Positions 8,629 to 17,549 of a DNA stretch of 64,000 nt are shown in pieces. Both the position numbers and the translations under genes were made by a program. The notes beneath the pieces were generated by a model. The model did no database searches and was not told the origin of the DNA. It worked only from the letters and a program-made list of their open reading frames with translations. This DNA is from Planococcus liqunii (lineage in GTDB: Bacteria > Bacillota > Bacilli > Bacillales_A > Planococcaceae): NCBI RefSeq assembly GCF_030413595.1, contig NZ_CP129238.1, positions 744,001-808,000 on the forward strand, given 5' to 3'. Within the stretch, counting starts at the first letter, position 1. Each line of letters starts with the position of its first letter.

Positions 8629-8799
8629 GGTCCATCACCTCTTGTATAAGCATACGGGTGAGTCTGGAAAAAGTTTCATGGAGAAAAGGCTAAGGGCTCT
8701 GCTTAGGGGTGAATAATTGATTGGGAAAAAGGGATTGAGCAGGCCCGTCTTGAATTTATTAAGAAGAAAAAGGCTGGAACATTAAAAGGAGGAATTGCC

Positions 8800-9186
8800 A
8801 TGCTGTTTATGCTGATGATCAAAGCATCACCCACTTCGGAAGCGGGAAAACTCCCGAGCACTGAATTGATGGAAGCCATGTCGCAGTACAACAAAGAATT
8901 GATGGATGCGGATGTTCGGGTGATGGCACATGGGCTTCATCCCAGTTCGAATGGAATTCGGCTTTCGTATACAAATCCTGGTGAAAAGCCGGTAGTGACC
9001 GAAGGGCCGTTTGCAAATCCAAAAGAGTTGGTTTCAGGTTTCTTTTTGATTGATGTGGCATCGAAAGAAGAGGCCATTGAATGGGTGATGCGGTTGCCGG
9101 ATCCAATCGGCAACGGGGAAGGAGAGGCCGAATTGCGTCAGGTGTTCGAAGGGCCGGTGGAGAGTTCGGAACCGCAGTCCGATTAA
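8800..9186 (+). CDS. YCII-related (DGPF-type) domain protein
   Basis: 128 residues with a ferredoxin-like YCII fold. Family hallmarks: starting strand MLFMLMIKAS, the DGPF-like motif as TEGPFANPKELVSGFFLIDVASKEEAIEWVMRLP, and a closing REVFEGP-like strand. In actinobacteria and Bacilli such genes often sit near ECF sigma factors or are stand-alone; no sigma gene is present here. Start ATG behind AAAAGGAGGAATTG. The MDR oxidoreductase gene follows 39 bases later and may be co-transcribed. Function unknown. Confidence 0.85.
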   Translation: MLFMLMIKASPTSEAGKLPSTELMEAMSQYNKELMDADVRVMAHGLHPSSNGIRLSYTNPGEKPVVTEGPFANPKELVSGFFLIDVASKEEAIEWVMRLPDPIGNGEGEAELRQVFEGPVESSEPQSD

Positions 9187-9225
9187 GTATGCGTCAAGTT
9201 TTCGCGTGGGGGAAGGAGGGGGAGT

Positions 9226-10251
9226 ATGCGAGCCATGGTTTGCACCCGGTACGGGCCGCCGGAGGTGTTAGAGCTTCAGCAGCTCGACAAGCCGGTGCCA
9301 AAAGCGGGCGAAATTCTGATTAAAGTCCACACATCCACAGTTACAGCCGGGGATTGCGAAATCCGGAGCTTTAAATTCCCGGTGCTGTTGTGGATTCCGC
9401 TACGGTTGTTTTTCGGCTTGCGGAAACCGAGAGTGAACGTACTCGGACAGGAATTTGCCGGAGAAGTTGAAGCCGTGGGAACCGGACAAACAGCCTTCCA
9501 GAAAGGTGACCGTGTCTACGGCGCGACGGGTTTGAAGCTCGGGGCGTATGCCGAGTACCTTTGCCTTTCTGGCAGCTCCGCAATCGCCCGGATTCCGGAA
9601 GCAATCCGTTTTGAAGAAGCTGCCACCATCCCGACAGGCGGAATGAACGCTTTGTTTTTTCTCCGGAAAGCGAGAATCCAGGCGGGCCAAAAAGTACTGG
9701 TCATCGGAGCCGGCGGCAGCATTGGCACGGTGGCCGTTCAGCTTGCCAAACATGCAGGCGCCGAGGTGACGGTCATCGACAGCAAGGAAAAATTGGACAT
9801 GCTCTTATCCATTGGTGCAGACCGCGTAATGGATTACCGGCAGGAAGATTTTACGGCAACTGGCGAAACGTATGACGTGATTTTTGATGTCGCGGGAAAG
9901 AGCCCATTTACCAAAACCGTCAACGCATTGACACCGAAAGGCATTTACCTGATGGGCAATCCGGGTCTTAGCCAAATGTTCCGAAGGCTGTGGCCGACGA
10001 AAAAAGGCGGCCGGAAAATCATAGCGGGGGCAGCCAGCTACAACGCCCAAGATTTGCGCGAGCTGAACAAACTATTGGCAGAAGGCAAACTCAAGCCGGT
10101 TGTTGATCAAGTATTCCCGCTGGAACAGCTGCACGAAGCGCACCGCTATGTAGAGAGTGGGGCGAAGAAAGGCAATGTGGTGATTGCCAATCAATTGGAG
10201 TTCAGTGAGTTGAAGCAATTTATAGGTGTGAATGAAAGTGAAAAGATATAG
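9226..10251 (+). CDS. Zinc-independent MDR family NAD(P)-dependent alcohol dehydrogenase / quinone oxidoreductase
   Basis: 341 residues with a GroES-like N-terminal domain (MRAMVCTRYGPPEVLELQQL...GEILIKVHTSTVTAGDCEIR) and a Rossmann domain with GAGGSIGTVAVQLAKHAGA. There is no cysteine cluster for structural zinc, which fits the quinone-oxidoreductase branch. NLGQEFAGEVEAVG-type motif present as VLGQEFAGEVEAVG. Probably reduces quinones, enones or aldehydes with NADPH; substrate unknown. RBS GGAAGGAGGGGG. Ends 12 bases before the arr terminator hairpin, and the convergent arr frame overlaps its last 61 bases. Confidence 0.85.
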   Translation: MRAMVCTRYGPPEVLELQQLDKPVPKAGEILIKVHTSTVTAGDCEIRSFKFPVLLWIPLRLFFGLRKPRVNVLGQEFAGEVEAVGTGQTAFQKGDRVYGATGLKLGAYAEYLCLSGSSAIARIPEAIRFEEAATIPTGGMNALFFLRKARIQAGQKVLVIGAGGSIGTVAVQLAKHAGAEVTVIDSKEKLDMLLSIGADRVMDYRQEDFTATGETYDVIFDVAGKSPFTKTVNALTPKGIYLMGNPGLSQMFRRLWPTKKGGRKIIAGAASYNAQDLRELNKLLAEGKLKPVVDQVFPLEQLHEAHRYVESGAKKGNVVIANQLEFSELKQFIGVNESEKI

Positions 10252-10658
10252 ATGAAAAAGTCGAGCCGCCGTTTCGAAAAGAAAAGGCGGCTCTTTAATG
10301 GATTGATTTCTTCATCGGTATGCCGTTGCCAGGATCCGAGCTCTGCAATGATTCTCAACGGCGACTTCGAGCGATACGAGCGGGTCGGGTTGCCGGGAAA
10401 GCGTTTGTCGGTCAAGTTCGGGTCGTTCTCGAATTGGCCGAGCGGTTCGACAAGAAAGATTCTCTCTTTAGCATCAGCGGCAGCGAGTTCGGCGCCCCAT
10501 TTGGCTGCGTCCAAGGTGGCAGTGAAATAGATGTAATTGGATTTCCTGTCTTGGTAATTGGATTGGTTTTGCGCCTCCAACAAATCGCCTACAGCTAACT
10601 GGGCTTTGGTTCCGTGGAAGAAAGGCCCGCGGTCTAAGGCTTCTTTGTTCTCATTCAT
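10191..10658 (-). CDS. arr: Rifampin ADP-ribosyltransferase (Arr), C-terminus reads through its terminator
   Basis: Arr enzymes ADP-ribosylate a hydroxyl of rifamycins using NAD and so inactivate the drug. The first ~120 residues match the family: FFHGTKAQLAVGDLLEA, NYIYFTATLDAAKWGAELA, RIFLVEPLGQFENDPNLTDKRFPGNPTRSYRS, PLRIIAELGSW. The usual protein ends near ~140 residues, but here the frame continues as KSRLFFSKRRLDFFIYIFSL... through a hairpin and into the end of the convergent gene, giving 155. A one-base shift just before the hairpin would create TAA, so a frameshift at the 3' end is likely. The catalytic core is intact. Start ATG behind AAAGGAGG. Confidence 0.85.
   Translation of the reverse strand: MNENKEALDRGPFFHGTKAQLAVGDLLEAQNQSNYQDRKSNYIYFTATLDAAKWGAELAAADAKERIFLVEPLGQFENDPNLTDKRFPGNPTRSYRSKSPLRIIAELGSWQRHTDEEINPLKSRLFFSKRRLDFFIYIFSLSFTPINCFNSLNSN
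10263..10292. terminator. Hairpin terminator of arr (and the convergent MDR gene)
   Basis: GAGCCGCC pairs with GGCGGCTC; on the minus strand it is followed by GACTTTTTC. It lies inside the extended arr reading frame. Confidence 0.7.
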
Positions 10659-10869
10659 AGGGATCTGCCTCCTTTGATGCTTACAGTATAGGGCAGGAAT
10701 TCATGGAAAGGTAGTCTATAAATTGGTTTTTAAATGGGGTATAATGGAAGTAGAGAGAACGGAGCTGGGTAAATGCAAGTGCTGTTATAAAGGATTGCTA
10801 CTATTAAGCAGCTCAAGATCCGTGTTGTATTAATAAGATAGAAGTTAAATGAAGGAGCCGGCTTATCCA

Positions 10870-11382
10870 ATGGAAATGAATTACAAGGTAACTGAAGAAG
10901 ATTATATTGATTTTAACGTGTATCATTCGAAGAGTTCAGAGACAGTGAAACGCTCCCTGATAATCCAGCGAATCACGGTTCCTCTTATGTATGTGCTATT
11001 GGCGATATTTTTTTCTTATCTCCTTGATCTGCCATTCTTAGTATTATTAATTCCGTTTTTAATTTTAGCAGCTTTATGGATCATTTTTTATCCAGCTTAC
11101 TTTTTCAGGCATATTGGAAAAACGGCCAAAAAGATGATTCGTGAAGGAAAAAATAACGGAGTGCTGGGAGATTATACAATGGTTTTATCGGAGGACGGTC
11201 TCCGTGAAATCAGCAAAACCGGTGAGAAAAGTGTAGCTTGGTCAGGCATCGAGAAGCTTGGGGAAGATCAGACGAACTTTTATTTATACAATAGTGGAAT
11301 GTCTGCCTTTATTCTGCCCAAAAGAAATCTGGAAAATGTGGAAGAAGTGAGAAGTTTTCTGCAGAGTAAACAGAAGAACTAA
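10870..11382 (+). CDS. YcxB-like membrane protein
   Basis: 170 residues from the preferred ATG 10870 (AAGGAG 12 bases upstream); ATG 10849 would add 7 residues. The N-terminal strand MEMNYKVTEEDYIDFNVYHSKSSETV leads to two adjacent membrane helices (about 38-60 and 62-82) and a C-terminal soluble YcxB domain with GDYTMVLSEDGLREISKTGEKSVAWSGIEKLGEDQTNFYLY and FILPKR. Family function is unknown. Upstream, GGGGTATAATGG at about 10736-10747 offers a good -10 element without a clear -35. Confidence 0.8.
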   Translation: MEMNYKVTEEDYIDFNVYHSKSSETVKRSLIIQRITVPLMYVLLAIFFSYLLDLPFLVLLIPFLILAALWIIFYPAYFFRHIGKTAKKMIREGKNNGVLGDYTMVLSEDGLREISKTGEKSVAWSGIEKLGEDQTNFYLYNSGMSAFILPKRNLENVEEVRSFLQSKQKN

Positions 11383-11427
11383 GCAAAACAAGTCTTTGAA
11401 ATGAAAGCACTAAAAACTTTAAACTAC

Positions 11428-11472
11428 AAAAGCGCTAAATTCTCTTGAAACAGAGGATTCGGCGCTTTTTTG
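11428..11472. terminator. Terminator between convergent YcxB-like and YitT genes
   Basis: AAAAGCGCTAAATTCTCT pairs imperfectly with AGAGGATTCGGCGCTTTTTT. The plus strand has a clear T run, and the minus strand a weaker one. Confidence 0.75.
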
Positions 11473-11481
11473 TTTTGTAAA

Positions 11482-12357
11482 TTAGTGAATGTCCCGCTTC
11501 GTAAAGCTGCCGCCTCGAACTTCGGCGACGTCGTACACGGCGATGAACGCGTTCTTGTCGATTTCGTAGATGATTTCTTTCATCTTGCTGTCTTCAAGAC
11601 GGTTGATGATGCAGGTGATTTCTCTGTATTCGTCGTTCGTGTAGGCGCCTTTGACTAGGCTGTACGTAGCATTTCGGCCAAGGCGGTCGTAGATGGTCTG
11701 CACGAGCAGCTCCGGCTCTTTCGAAATGATTTTATAGGTTTTGGAGCCGCTGAACCCTTCTTCGACCAAGTGAATCACTTTGGATGCGATGTAATACGCG
11801 ATGCCGGAAAGGAACGCGCCTTTCAAACCGAAGACGAATGAAACGACAATAAAGACGAAGACGTTCAGGAACAGGATCATGTCACTCGTTCCGAACGGCA
11901 ATTTGCGCGACAGCAGCACAGCAAGCATATCGATGCCATCCAGTGCTCCGCCGTTCCGGAGTGCAAGCCCCATGCCGACCCCGATGATAATCCCGCCGAT
12001 AACGGTGACGAGTAAGGTATCGCCTTCGACAATAGTTGGGACGTGGTGCATGACGGTCGTTGCATAGGCAAGGGAAGCGATGCCGATGACTGAATAGATG
12101 GCAAAGCTCCGTCCGATTTGTTTATAGCCCAAATAGACGAAGGGGATGTTTAAGACTGCGATCAATAAGCCAAGAGGCAATTCAAACAATTGCGAGCCGA
12201 CGATGCTGAGGCCCGTAATGCCGCCGTCGGATACATTGTTCGGAATCAGCACGGCTTCAAGACCATATGCAGTGATGAATGCTCCAATGATAATAGGCAG
12301 CGCCCTCAACAGCATTTTGGCACGGCTCTTCTTGCGTTTTGTAATGGTTTGGTTCAT
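11482..12357 (-). CDS. YitT family membrane protein (DUF161/DUF2179)
   Basis: 291 residues. A basic N-terminus is followed by five to six membrane helices with family signatures (FITAYGLEAVLIPNNVSDGGITGLSI, GMGLALRNGGALDGIDMLAVLLSRK). The soluble DUF2179 domain at about 205-285 contains SKEPELLVQTIYDRLGRNATYSLVKGAYTNDEYREITCIINRLE. Length and order are those of Bacillus YitT/YpjC/YqfU proteins, some of which were proposed as transporters; no substrate is assured. RBS GAAGGAGAAAGT. Monocistronic. Confidence 0.9.
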   Translation of the reverse strand: MNQTITKRKKSRAKMLLRALPIIIGAFITAYGLEAVLIPNNVSDGGITGLSIVGSQLFELPLGLLIAVLNIPFVYLGYKQIGRSFAIYSVIGIASLAYATTVMHHVPTIVEGDTLLVTVIGGIIIGVGMGLALRNGGALDGIDMLAVLLSRKLPFGTSDMILFLNVFVFIVVSFVFGLKGAFLSGIAYYIASKVIHLVEEGFSGSKTYKIISKEPELLVQTIYDRLGRNATYSLVKGAYTNDEYREITCIINRLEDSKMKEIIYEIDKNAFIAVYDVAEVRGGSFTKRDIH

Positions 12358-12519
12358 TTTACTTTCTCCTTCTATGTAGTATCGAGATGGAACTTTTTTT
12401 CACTTAACTATTAAATATACCCTTTTTTTGGCTGTTTTCATAGCGATAGCTCTATGTGGACCGTCAAAGAGCCGTGTTCTTCTCCTTTTTAATCGATCCG
12501 CAATAAGTTTTTAAGTACA

Positions 12520-12552
12520 AAAAAACACCTCCGAAGTTGTCGGAGGTGTTCT
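12520..12552 (-). terminator. Terminator of the 12.6-kb SDR gene
   Basis: On the minus strand AACACCTCCGA, loop, TCGGAGGTGTT is followed by TTTTT. It begins a few bases after the SDR stop. Confidence 0.9.
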
Positions 12553-12563
12553 CAAAAAATCTA

Positions 12564-13280
12564 TTATGGGTTGGTTGACCAAAGGCCAGCTGATTTCAAT
12601 AGCACGCGCGGATGAAGTTTCAACTGCGCTACCATCATTTCTGCCAAGTCTTCCGGCTGCATGACTTTGTCCGGGTTGCCGTCAGTCAAGTTGCTTTCAA
12701 TTGCCAAGTCCGTTGCTACGGTACTCGGTGTTAAGGCAGTCACACGGATGTTGTGTTTTCTGACTTCCAACATTAGCGATTCTGTAAGCCCCATGACACC
12801 GAATTTAGAAGCGCTGTAGGCACTTGTCAACGGTGCGCCTTTTTGGCCGGCGGTTGATGCAATATTGATGATTTCGCCTGACTGGCGCTCGATCATCTGC
12901 GGCAAGACGGCACGTGTTACGTAGTAGACGCCCATCAAGTTCGTATCGATGATGCCTTTGAATTCTTCCGGCGACAGTTCCAAAAACTTGCCGAATTTGC
13001 CGATGCCGGCATTGTTGATCAAAATATCGATCGATCCGAGTTCCGCTGTGATGTGCTCAACGGCTGCGTTGACCGCTTCCGGGTCTGCAACGTCCGCTAC
13101 AGCAAATACCGTTTTGACGCCGTATTGTTCAAGTTCTGCCACTACCTTTTCCAAGTTTTCTGCCGTGCGTCCGACAAGCCCGACATTGATGCCTTCTGCT
13201 GCGAAAGCAAGCGCAGTTGCGCGGCCGATGCCTCTTCCAGCTCCTGTGATTAATGCGTTTTTGCCTGTTACGTTTTGCAT
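12564..13280 (-). CDS. SDR oxidoreductase, 3-oxoacyl-ACP reductase (FabG)-like
   Basis: 238 residues from ATG 13280, chosen because GAGGAG stands 8 bases upstream; ATG 13313 would add 11 unlikely residues. Classical SDR: NAD(P)-binding [10 protein letters not shown] at 13-22, [14 protein letters not shown], and the catalytic Ser/Tyr/Lys as [23 protein letters not shown]. The ending [16 protein letters not shown] ([12 protein letters not shown]) is typical of a Bacillus subgroup of FabG-related reductases whose substrate is undefined. It lies in a run of redox genes but has its own terminator, so it is probably monocistronic. Confidence 0.9.
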   Translation of the reverse strand: MQNVTGKNALITGAGRGIGRATALAFAAEGINVGLVGRTAENLEKVVAELEQYGVKTVFAVADVADPEAVNAAVEHITAELGSIDILINNAGIGKFGKFLELSPEEFKGIIDTNLMGVYYVTRAVLPQMIERQSGEIINIASTAGQKGAPLTSAYSASKFGVMGLTESLMLEVRKHNIRVTALTPSTVATDLAIESNLTDGNPDKVMQPEDLAEMMVAQLKLHPRVLLKSAGLWSTNP

Positions 13281-13362
13281 ATGTACCGCTCCTCTATCGT
13301 TAATCTGTTCCATTCAACAGTGTAGCAAAACACCGCACAAAAACCTTAGTGAAGTGCTCACA

Positions 13363-13418
13363 AAAAAAGGCACTGCCCGCCAAATCCGGGTTTCCGGACT
13401 TTGGGGACAGTGCTTTTA
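13363..13418 (-). terminator. Terminator of the AldA-type gene
   Basis: Minus strand AAGCACTGTCCCCAAAGTCCG pairs with CCGGATTTGGCGGGCAGTGCCTT (long imperfect stem), followed by a seven-base T run. Confidence 0.85.
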
Positions 13419-13431
13419 AGATGGTGCTGTA

Positions 13432-14883
13432 TTACTGTTGATCGTTTTTATACTGCATGTACACCACCTGCGTTGCCAGGAAGTCTTCCATGCCGTGCTT
13501 GCCGTCCGCTCCGCCAAGGCCGGATTGGCGCATACCGGCATGGTAGCCTTGGATGGCTTCGAAGTTTTCGCGGTTGACGTACGTTTCGCCGAACTTCATT
13601 TCATTGACGACGCGCATTGCTTCGTTCAAGTCATTCGTATAGACAGAAGAAGACAAGCCGTAGACGGTGTCGTTCGCTTTTTCAATCGCTTCATCCAATG
13701 TTTTGAATGTCGCAACCGGCAGCACCGGCCCGAAGATTTCATCCCGGATGATGGCAGAATCGTGTTTCACATTTGTCAGAATGGTCGGTTTGTAGAAAAA
13801 GCCGCCGCCAAAATCCGGACGTTCGCCGCCCGTTGCAACGGTTGCGCCTTCTTTCACCGCTTCCTGCACCATTTCCTCGACGGTCTCCAAACGGTCTTCG
13901 CTGATCAGCGGACCGACTTCCACGTCTTTGTCTTTCCGCGGATTGCCGAGTTTTTTCGACTCGAATGCGCGGATCAGTTTTTCGGTCAATGCTTCTGCCA
14001 CGCTTTCATGGACGTAAACGCGCTCAGCATTCGTGCAGGCCTGGCCGCCGTTTGCGAGCCTTGACGTGGTGATGGCTTCTGCCGCCAGATCCAAATCGGC
14101 ATTTTGCGTCACAATCGCCGGCGCTTTGCCGCCCAGTTCCAAGTTGACTTTGGTGATGTTCTGCGCTGCCGCTTCCATCACTTTTGTTCCGGCTTGGACG
14201 CTGCCAGTCATGGTGATCAGCTGCACTTTTTTGTGAGAGGCGAGGGCGTTGCCGATTTCTGAACCGGTGCCCATCACCACGTTATAGACGCCTGCCGGAA
14301 TCTCTTCCAGCGCATCTACGATTTTGGTGAATTCCATCGTCGTGTTCGGCGTCTGCTGGCTCGGCTTGATGACAATCGTACAGCCTGTCACCAAAGCTGT
14401 TGCTACTTTCCGCGCCAATATAAAGACCGGGAAGTTCCACGGGATGATGCCCGCTACAACGCCAATCGGTTTTTTGTAGATGAAGATGTTTTCATTCGGC
14501 CGGTCGCTCGGCACGATTTCGCCTTCGATTCTTCGCGCCCATTCGGACATGTAATGGAAGTAGTCGATCGCCAAATCCACTTCACCGCTTGCCAGTTCGT
14601 AGTCTTTCCCTTGTTCTTCCTGCAATAAGTCAATGAACGTGTCGCGGCGTTTGGCAATTTCATCGCCGAGCTTCCGTACGATTTTTCCGCGTTCGATATT
14701 CGGCGTCAGTTCCCATGCTTTTTGTGCCTGGTCGGCAGCTTCTACCGCCTTGTCGACGTCTTCTTTTGTTCCTTTCGGAATTCTGGAAATCACTTCTTCG
14801 GTTGCCGGGTTGAGGATGTCGATCCATTCCGTTCCTGTGGACTCGATGTACTTGCCGTTCACATACAGTTGGTGGTTTTGCAA
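13432..14883 (-). CDS. aldA: Aldehyde dehydrogenase, AldA (lactaldehyde/glycolaldehyde) type
   Basis: NAD-dependent oxidation of an aldehyde to the acid. 483 residues, full length. Catalytic Cys283 lies in NGGQACTNAERVY and Glu249 in NLELGGKAPAIV; the cofactor loop is GSVQAGTKVMEAA. Unlike generic ALDHs it carries FGETYVNRENFEAIQGYHAGMRQSGLGGADGKHG at the C-terminus and EWARRIEGEIVPSDRPNENIF, both characteristic of E. coli AldA. The substrate could be lactaldehyde, glycolaldehyde or a related hydroxyaldehyde. No fucose or rhamnose genes are nearby, so a detoxification role is equally possible. RBS TAGGAGGAAATA. Confidence 0.88.
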   Translation of the reverse strand: MQNHQLYVNGKYIESTGTEWIDILNPATEEVISRIPKGTKEDVDKAVEAADQAQKAWELTPNIERGKIVRKLGDEIAKRRDTFIDLLQEEQGKDYELASGEVDLAIDYFHYMSEWARRIEGEIVPSDRPNENIFIYKKPIGVVAGIIPWNFPVFILARKVATALVTGCTIVIKPSQQTPNTTMEFTKIVDALEEIPAGVYNVVMGTGSEIGNALASHKKVQLITMTGSVQAGTKVMEAAAQNITKVNLELGGKAPAIVTQNADLDLAAEAITTSRLANGGQACTNAERVYVHESVAEALTEKLIRAFESKKLGNPRKDKDVEVGPLISEDRLETVEEMVQEAVKEGATVATGGERPDFGGGFFYKPTILTNVKHDSAIIRDEIFGPVLPVATFKTLDEAIEKANDTVYGLSSSVYTNDLNEAMRVVNEMKFGETYVNRENFEAIQGYHAGMRQSGLGGADGKHGMEDFLATQVVYMQYKNDQQ

Positions 14884-15114
14884 AGTATTTCCTCCTAAAA
14901 TTAGTGTTTCTCTAAGTGTTCCCTATGCATGGATTGTTAAACGAAGGACAATAGGACGAACATCTTATACAAAAGTAAAAAGAAAGGTAGTTATCTTTGA
15001 TTTTAAGTAACTAGGCCAACTTTCCGGCCTGCTGGCGGCCGTTTATTCAAGTTCATAGCGGGTAGATATTGGTATGTGTTTTTAATAAAAAACAACTTCC
15101 AAAAGAGGTGTCCA

Positions 15115-16110
15115 ATGATGAAAAACGATATAACAATCAAAAATAAACTCGGTCTCGGGACTGCGCCGCTTGGCAATATGTTCAGAGAAGTGCCGGAAGA
15201 CGAAGCGATGGAAACGATCCAGTCGGCCTGGAACGAAGGCATCCGCTATTTTGATACGGCGCCGTTTTACGGGGCAGGCCTCGCCGAAATGCGGCTCGGG
15301 GAGATTTTGTCTTCCTATAAGCGCGACGATTATTTGCTGAGTTCAAAAGTCGGCCGCATCATCCTGGATGAAGAAGAGGAAAAAGAAGGGTTGTTTGAAT
15401 ACGGCCGCAAGAACAAAATTCGGACGGATTATACCGAAAGCGGCACGCTTCAATCGATTGAAGACAGCCTGAAGCGCCTGAAAACCGACCGCTTGGATAT
15501 GGTGTTTGTGCATGACCTTTCGCCGGATTTCTTGGGCGATGAATGGATTACGAAATTTGACGAAGCCCGAAAAGGCGCCTTTAACGTGCTGGACCGGCTC
15601 CGCGACGAAGGGGTCATTAAAGCGTGGGGCCTTGGCGTTAATACAACGACACCGATCGAAGTGGCGTTGGAACTGGAAGAAGCGCATCCGGATTTGAGTT
15701 TGTCTGCTACTCAATACACGCTGCTCCAACATGAACGGGCGTTGGAGCGCATGATGTCGCTGGCGCAGAAAAATGACGGTGGACTCGTTATCGGGGGAAC
15801 CTTCAATTCGGGTGCCTTGTTTGGTGGGGACTATTTCGACTACAAGGAAATCACACCGGACATTAAAGAACGCGTCGCCCGTTTTAACAGCGTGGCGAAA
15901 AACCACGGCGTTAATTTGAAAGATGCCGCGCTGCAGTTTTCGACTGCGCATCCTGCAGTCAAAGCGGTCGTGACCGGATCAACGCGGCCGGACCGCATCA
16001 AGGAAGACCTGCAGGCACTGGAAGCGAACATTCCGGCTGAGTTCTGGGAAGAGTTGGTCGAGAAAGAGCTCATTTCTGCAAAAGCCGCATTGCCGGGGAG
16101 CCGGAAATAA
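15115..16110 (+). CDS. Aldo/keto reductase
   Basis: 331 residues from ATG 15115 (AAGAGGTG 5-11 bases upstream); an upstream in-frame ATG at 15076 lacks a ribosome site. NADPH-dependent reductase with a TIM barrel. The tetrad is visible: Asp in IRYFDTAPFYGAG, Tyr in PFYG, Lys in LLSSKVGRI and His in MVFVHDLSPDF. Cofactor-binding AVVTGSTRPDRIKEDL lies near the C-terminus. The sequence resembles the D-threo-aldose 1-dehydrogenase/L-fucose dehydrogenase branch. It is adjacent to and divergent from an AldA-type dehydrogenase, a combination seen in deoxysugar oxidation; substrate inferred only weakly. Confidence 0.88.
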   Translation: MMKNDITIKNKLGLGTAPLGNMFREVPEDEAMETIQSAWNEGIRYFDTAPFYGAGLAEMRLGEILSSYKRDDYLLSSKVGRIILDEEEEKEGLFEYGRKNKIRTDYTESGTLQSIEDSLKRLKTDRLDMVFVHDLSPDFLGDEWITKFDEARKGAFNVLDRLRDEGVIKAWGLGVNTTTPIEVALELEEAHPDLSLSATQYTLLQHERALERMMSLAQKNDGGLVIGGTFNSGALFGGDYFDYKEITPDIKERVARFNSVAKNHGVNLKDAALQFSTAHPAVKAVVTGSTRPDRIKEDLQALEANIPAEFWEELVEKELISAKAALPGSRK

Positions 16111-16125
16111 TCTAAAAGAATAACA

Positions 16126-16159
16126 AAAAGGTTCCGGCTTGATGGCCGGAACCTTTTTT
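16126..16159. terminator. Bidirectional terminator after the aldo/keto reductase
   Basis: AAAAAGGTTCCGGC, TTGATG loop, GCCGGAACCTTTTTT: A/T runs on both sides serve the convergent units. Confidence 0.9.
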
Positions 16160-16196
16160 CATGATTTCACTTTCACATGTATGGGATTGAAGCCGC

Positions 16197-16502
16197 TCAG
16201 CTCACCGGACCTTTTGTAATATCCGTCAGCGCGGAGTTGATCGCAAAGATTTTGGCGTTGACCGTGTTGATGCCGAATCCGCCGAGCCGCTTCGCGTGCA
16301 TGTCGATGTACGTTTCAGCGCTTTCCTTTGTTTCAAACAGATAGATGCCGCCGGCTTCACCGGCTTCGGGATTTTCTGTCCAGATTTTCCATTTGAATCC
16401 GGGTTCTTCGGTGATGCTTGTTGCGAGTTCTGCGAATGCCTTAGCCATTTCTTCTCCAAAAGGTCCGTCCATTTGGAAGTCTACTTGCAGCAGGTATGCC
16501 AT
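16197..16502 (-). CDS. YdhR-type putative monooxygenase
   Basis: 101 residues, a dimeric alpha/beta-barrel fold. It matches YdhR along its length: AYLLQVDFQMDGPFGEEMA, EEPGFKWKIWTENPEAGEAGGIYLFETKESAETYIDMHAKRL and NAKIFAINSALTDITKG. YdhR proteins resemble quinol monooxygenases but their substrate is unproven. It starts 12 bases after the stop of the upstream SpxH-like gene, so the two form an operon. RBS GGAGGAAACC. Confidence 0.88.
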   Translation of the reverse strand: MAYLLQVDFQMDGPFGEEMAKAFAELATSITEEPGFKWKIWTENPEAGEAGGIYLFETKESAETYIDMHAKRLGGFGINTVNAKIFAINSALTDITKGPVS

Positions 16503-16514
16503 GTGGTTTCCTCC

Positions 16515-17447
16515 TTATTTTGTAAGCGGGGTGAAATAAGACTCCCCGAGAATTTCTTTTTGTTCGAATTGTTCCGATGGCAATTCTTTTTCAATGAAAG
16601 CGGGAAGGTCACTTGGGTCAACTTCATACATCACTTCGATTTCCTTGGCGAAAAGCAGCCCTTCCTGTTTCAGCAAAGCGGATAACGCCTTCGGCTGCTT
16701 GGCGTGCAGCTCTTCTTCGCCAAGGACTTTCTGCAAGCCGTCGACATATGCCTCATACGGCCGGCCACCGACCAGTTTGACGCCTTTGTTGTCTTCATTG
16801 ACCATGATGATTGTCGGGAACCCTCTGGCTCCGAGGCTTCTTGCCAAGCTGAAGTCTTCCGTCAGCAGCTGTTGGCCGGCGGGTTCATTGGCTCGTTGAA
16901 TGATTGTCTGTCCGTCAAGCCCCATGCCATTGACGATTTCAATCAGGACCGCATCTTCTGAGATGTTTTTGTTGAATGCGAAAAGGGCTTCTCGCGCACG
17001 GCGCAGGTATTCAGTTGCTTTGGCATCTGTGTATTGTTCCTGGATCACTTTAAAGACGCGGGACGGGGGATAGGACGACTGGACCGGATTGTCGATCATC
17101 AGAGATCCGTCGATCGGCATCCGGGAATGTTCGCCAACTTCGCGCCAGTGCGGTGCCACATCCGCTGGTTTGTAGATGCCATTCGCCGGGTCGATCGGGC
17201 CGTCATGCCATTTTTCCAGCAAGCCGCCCATCACGGTTTGGAACTTAAAGTGGCCGCCGTACTGTTCCGTGAAGCGGCGGAGCACCGGTTCGATGGCCCA
17301 GCAATGCGAACAGATCGGGTCTGTAACGTAGTAAAGCGTGATCGTTTTTTTCGGCTGGCTGAAATCAATCAGCCCCATTTCCTCTTCGTCAGCGGGACCG
17401 CAGACGCCGGTTTCCAGATTGCATACAAAATTCGGATTGTTAGTCAT
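16515..17447 (-). CDS. DsbA-family thioredoxin-like protein, SpxH/YjbH-like
   Basis: 310 residues from ATG 17447 (AGAGGAAAAC upstream); the frame extends further upstream without start signals. A thioredoxin-fold strand leads to the CxxC active site TDPICSHCWAIEPVLRRF near residue 45, a long helical insert follows, then the cis-Pro region GARGFPTIIMVNEDNKG. An extra CNLETGVCG pair lies at the N-terminus. It resembles SpxH/YjbH, the ClpXP adaptor that presents Spx, and FrnE-type oxidoreductases. With YdhR in the operon and a divergent TetR gene, I infer a thiol- or electrophile-responsive unit. Whether it is an adaptor or an enzyme is open. Confidence 0.8.
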   Translation of the reverse strand: MTNNPNFVCNLETGVCGPADEEEMGLIDFSQPKKTITLYYVTDPICSHCWAIEPVLRRFTEQYGGHFKFQTVMGGLLEKWHDGPIDPANGIYKPADVAPHWREVGEHSRMPIDGSLMIDNPVQSSYPPSRVFKVIQEQYTDAKATEYLRRAREALFAFNKNISEDAVLIEIVNGMGLDGQTIIQRANEPAGQQLLTEDFSLARSLGARGFPTIIMVNEDNKGVKLVGGRPYEAYVDGLQKVLGEEELHAKQPKALSALLKQEGLLFAKEIEVMYEVDPSDLPAFIEKELPSEQFEQKEILGESYFTPLTK

Positions 17448-17549
17448 GTCGTTTTCCTCTTTTCTATGGTTTTTATAAGCTAGCTTGTTTGCTTTACATC
17501 CAAATACTAAGCCATAATGAAAAGCAACAACACCAATAGTTCCCGGGAT

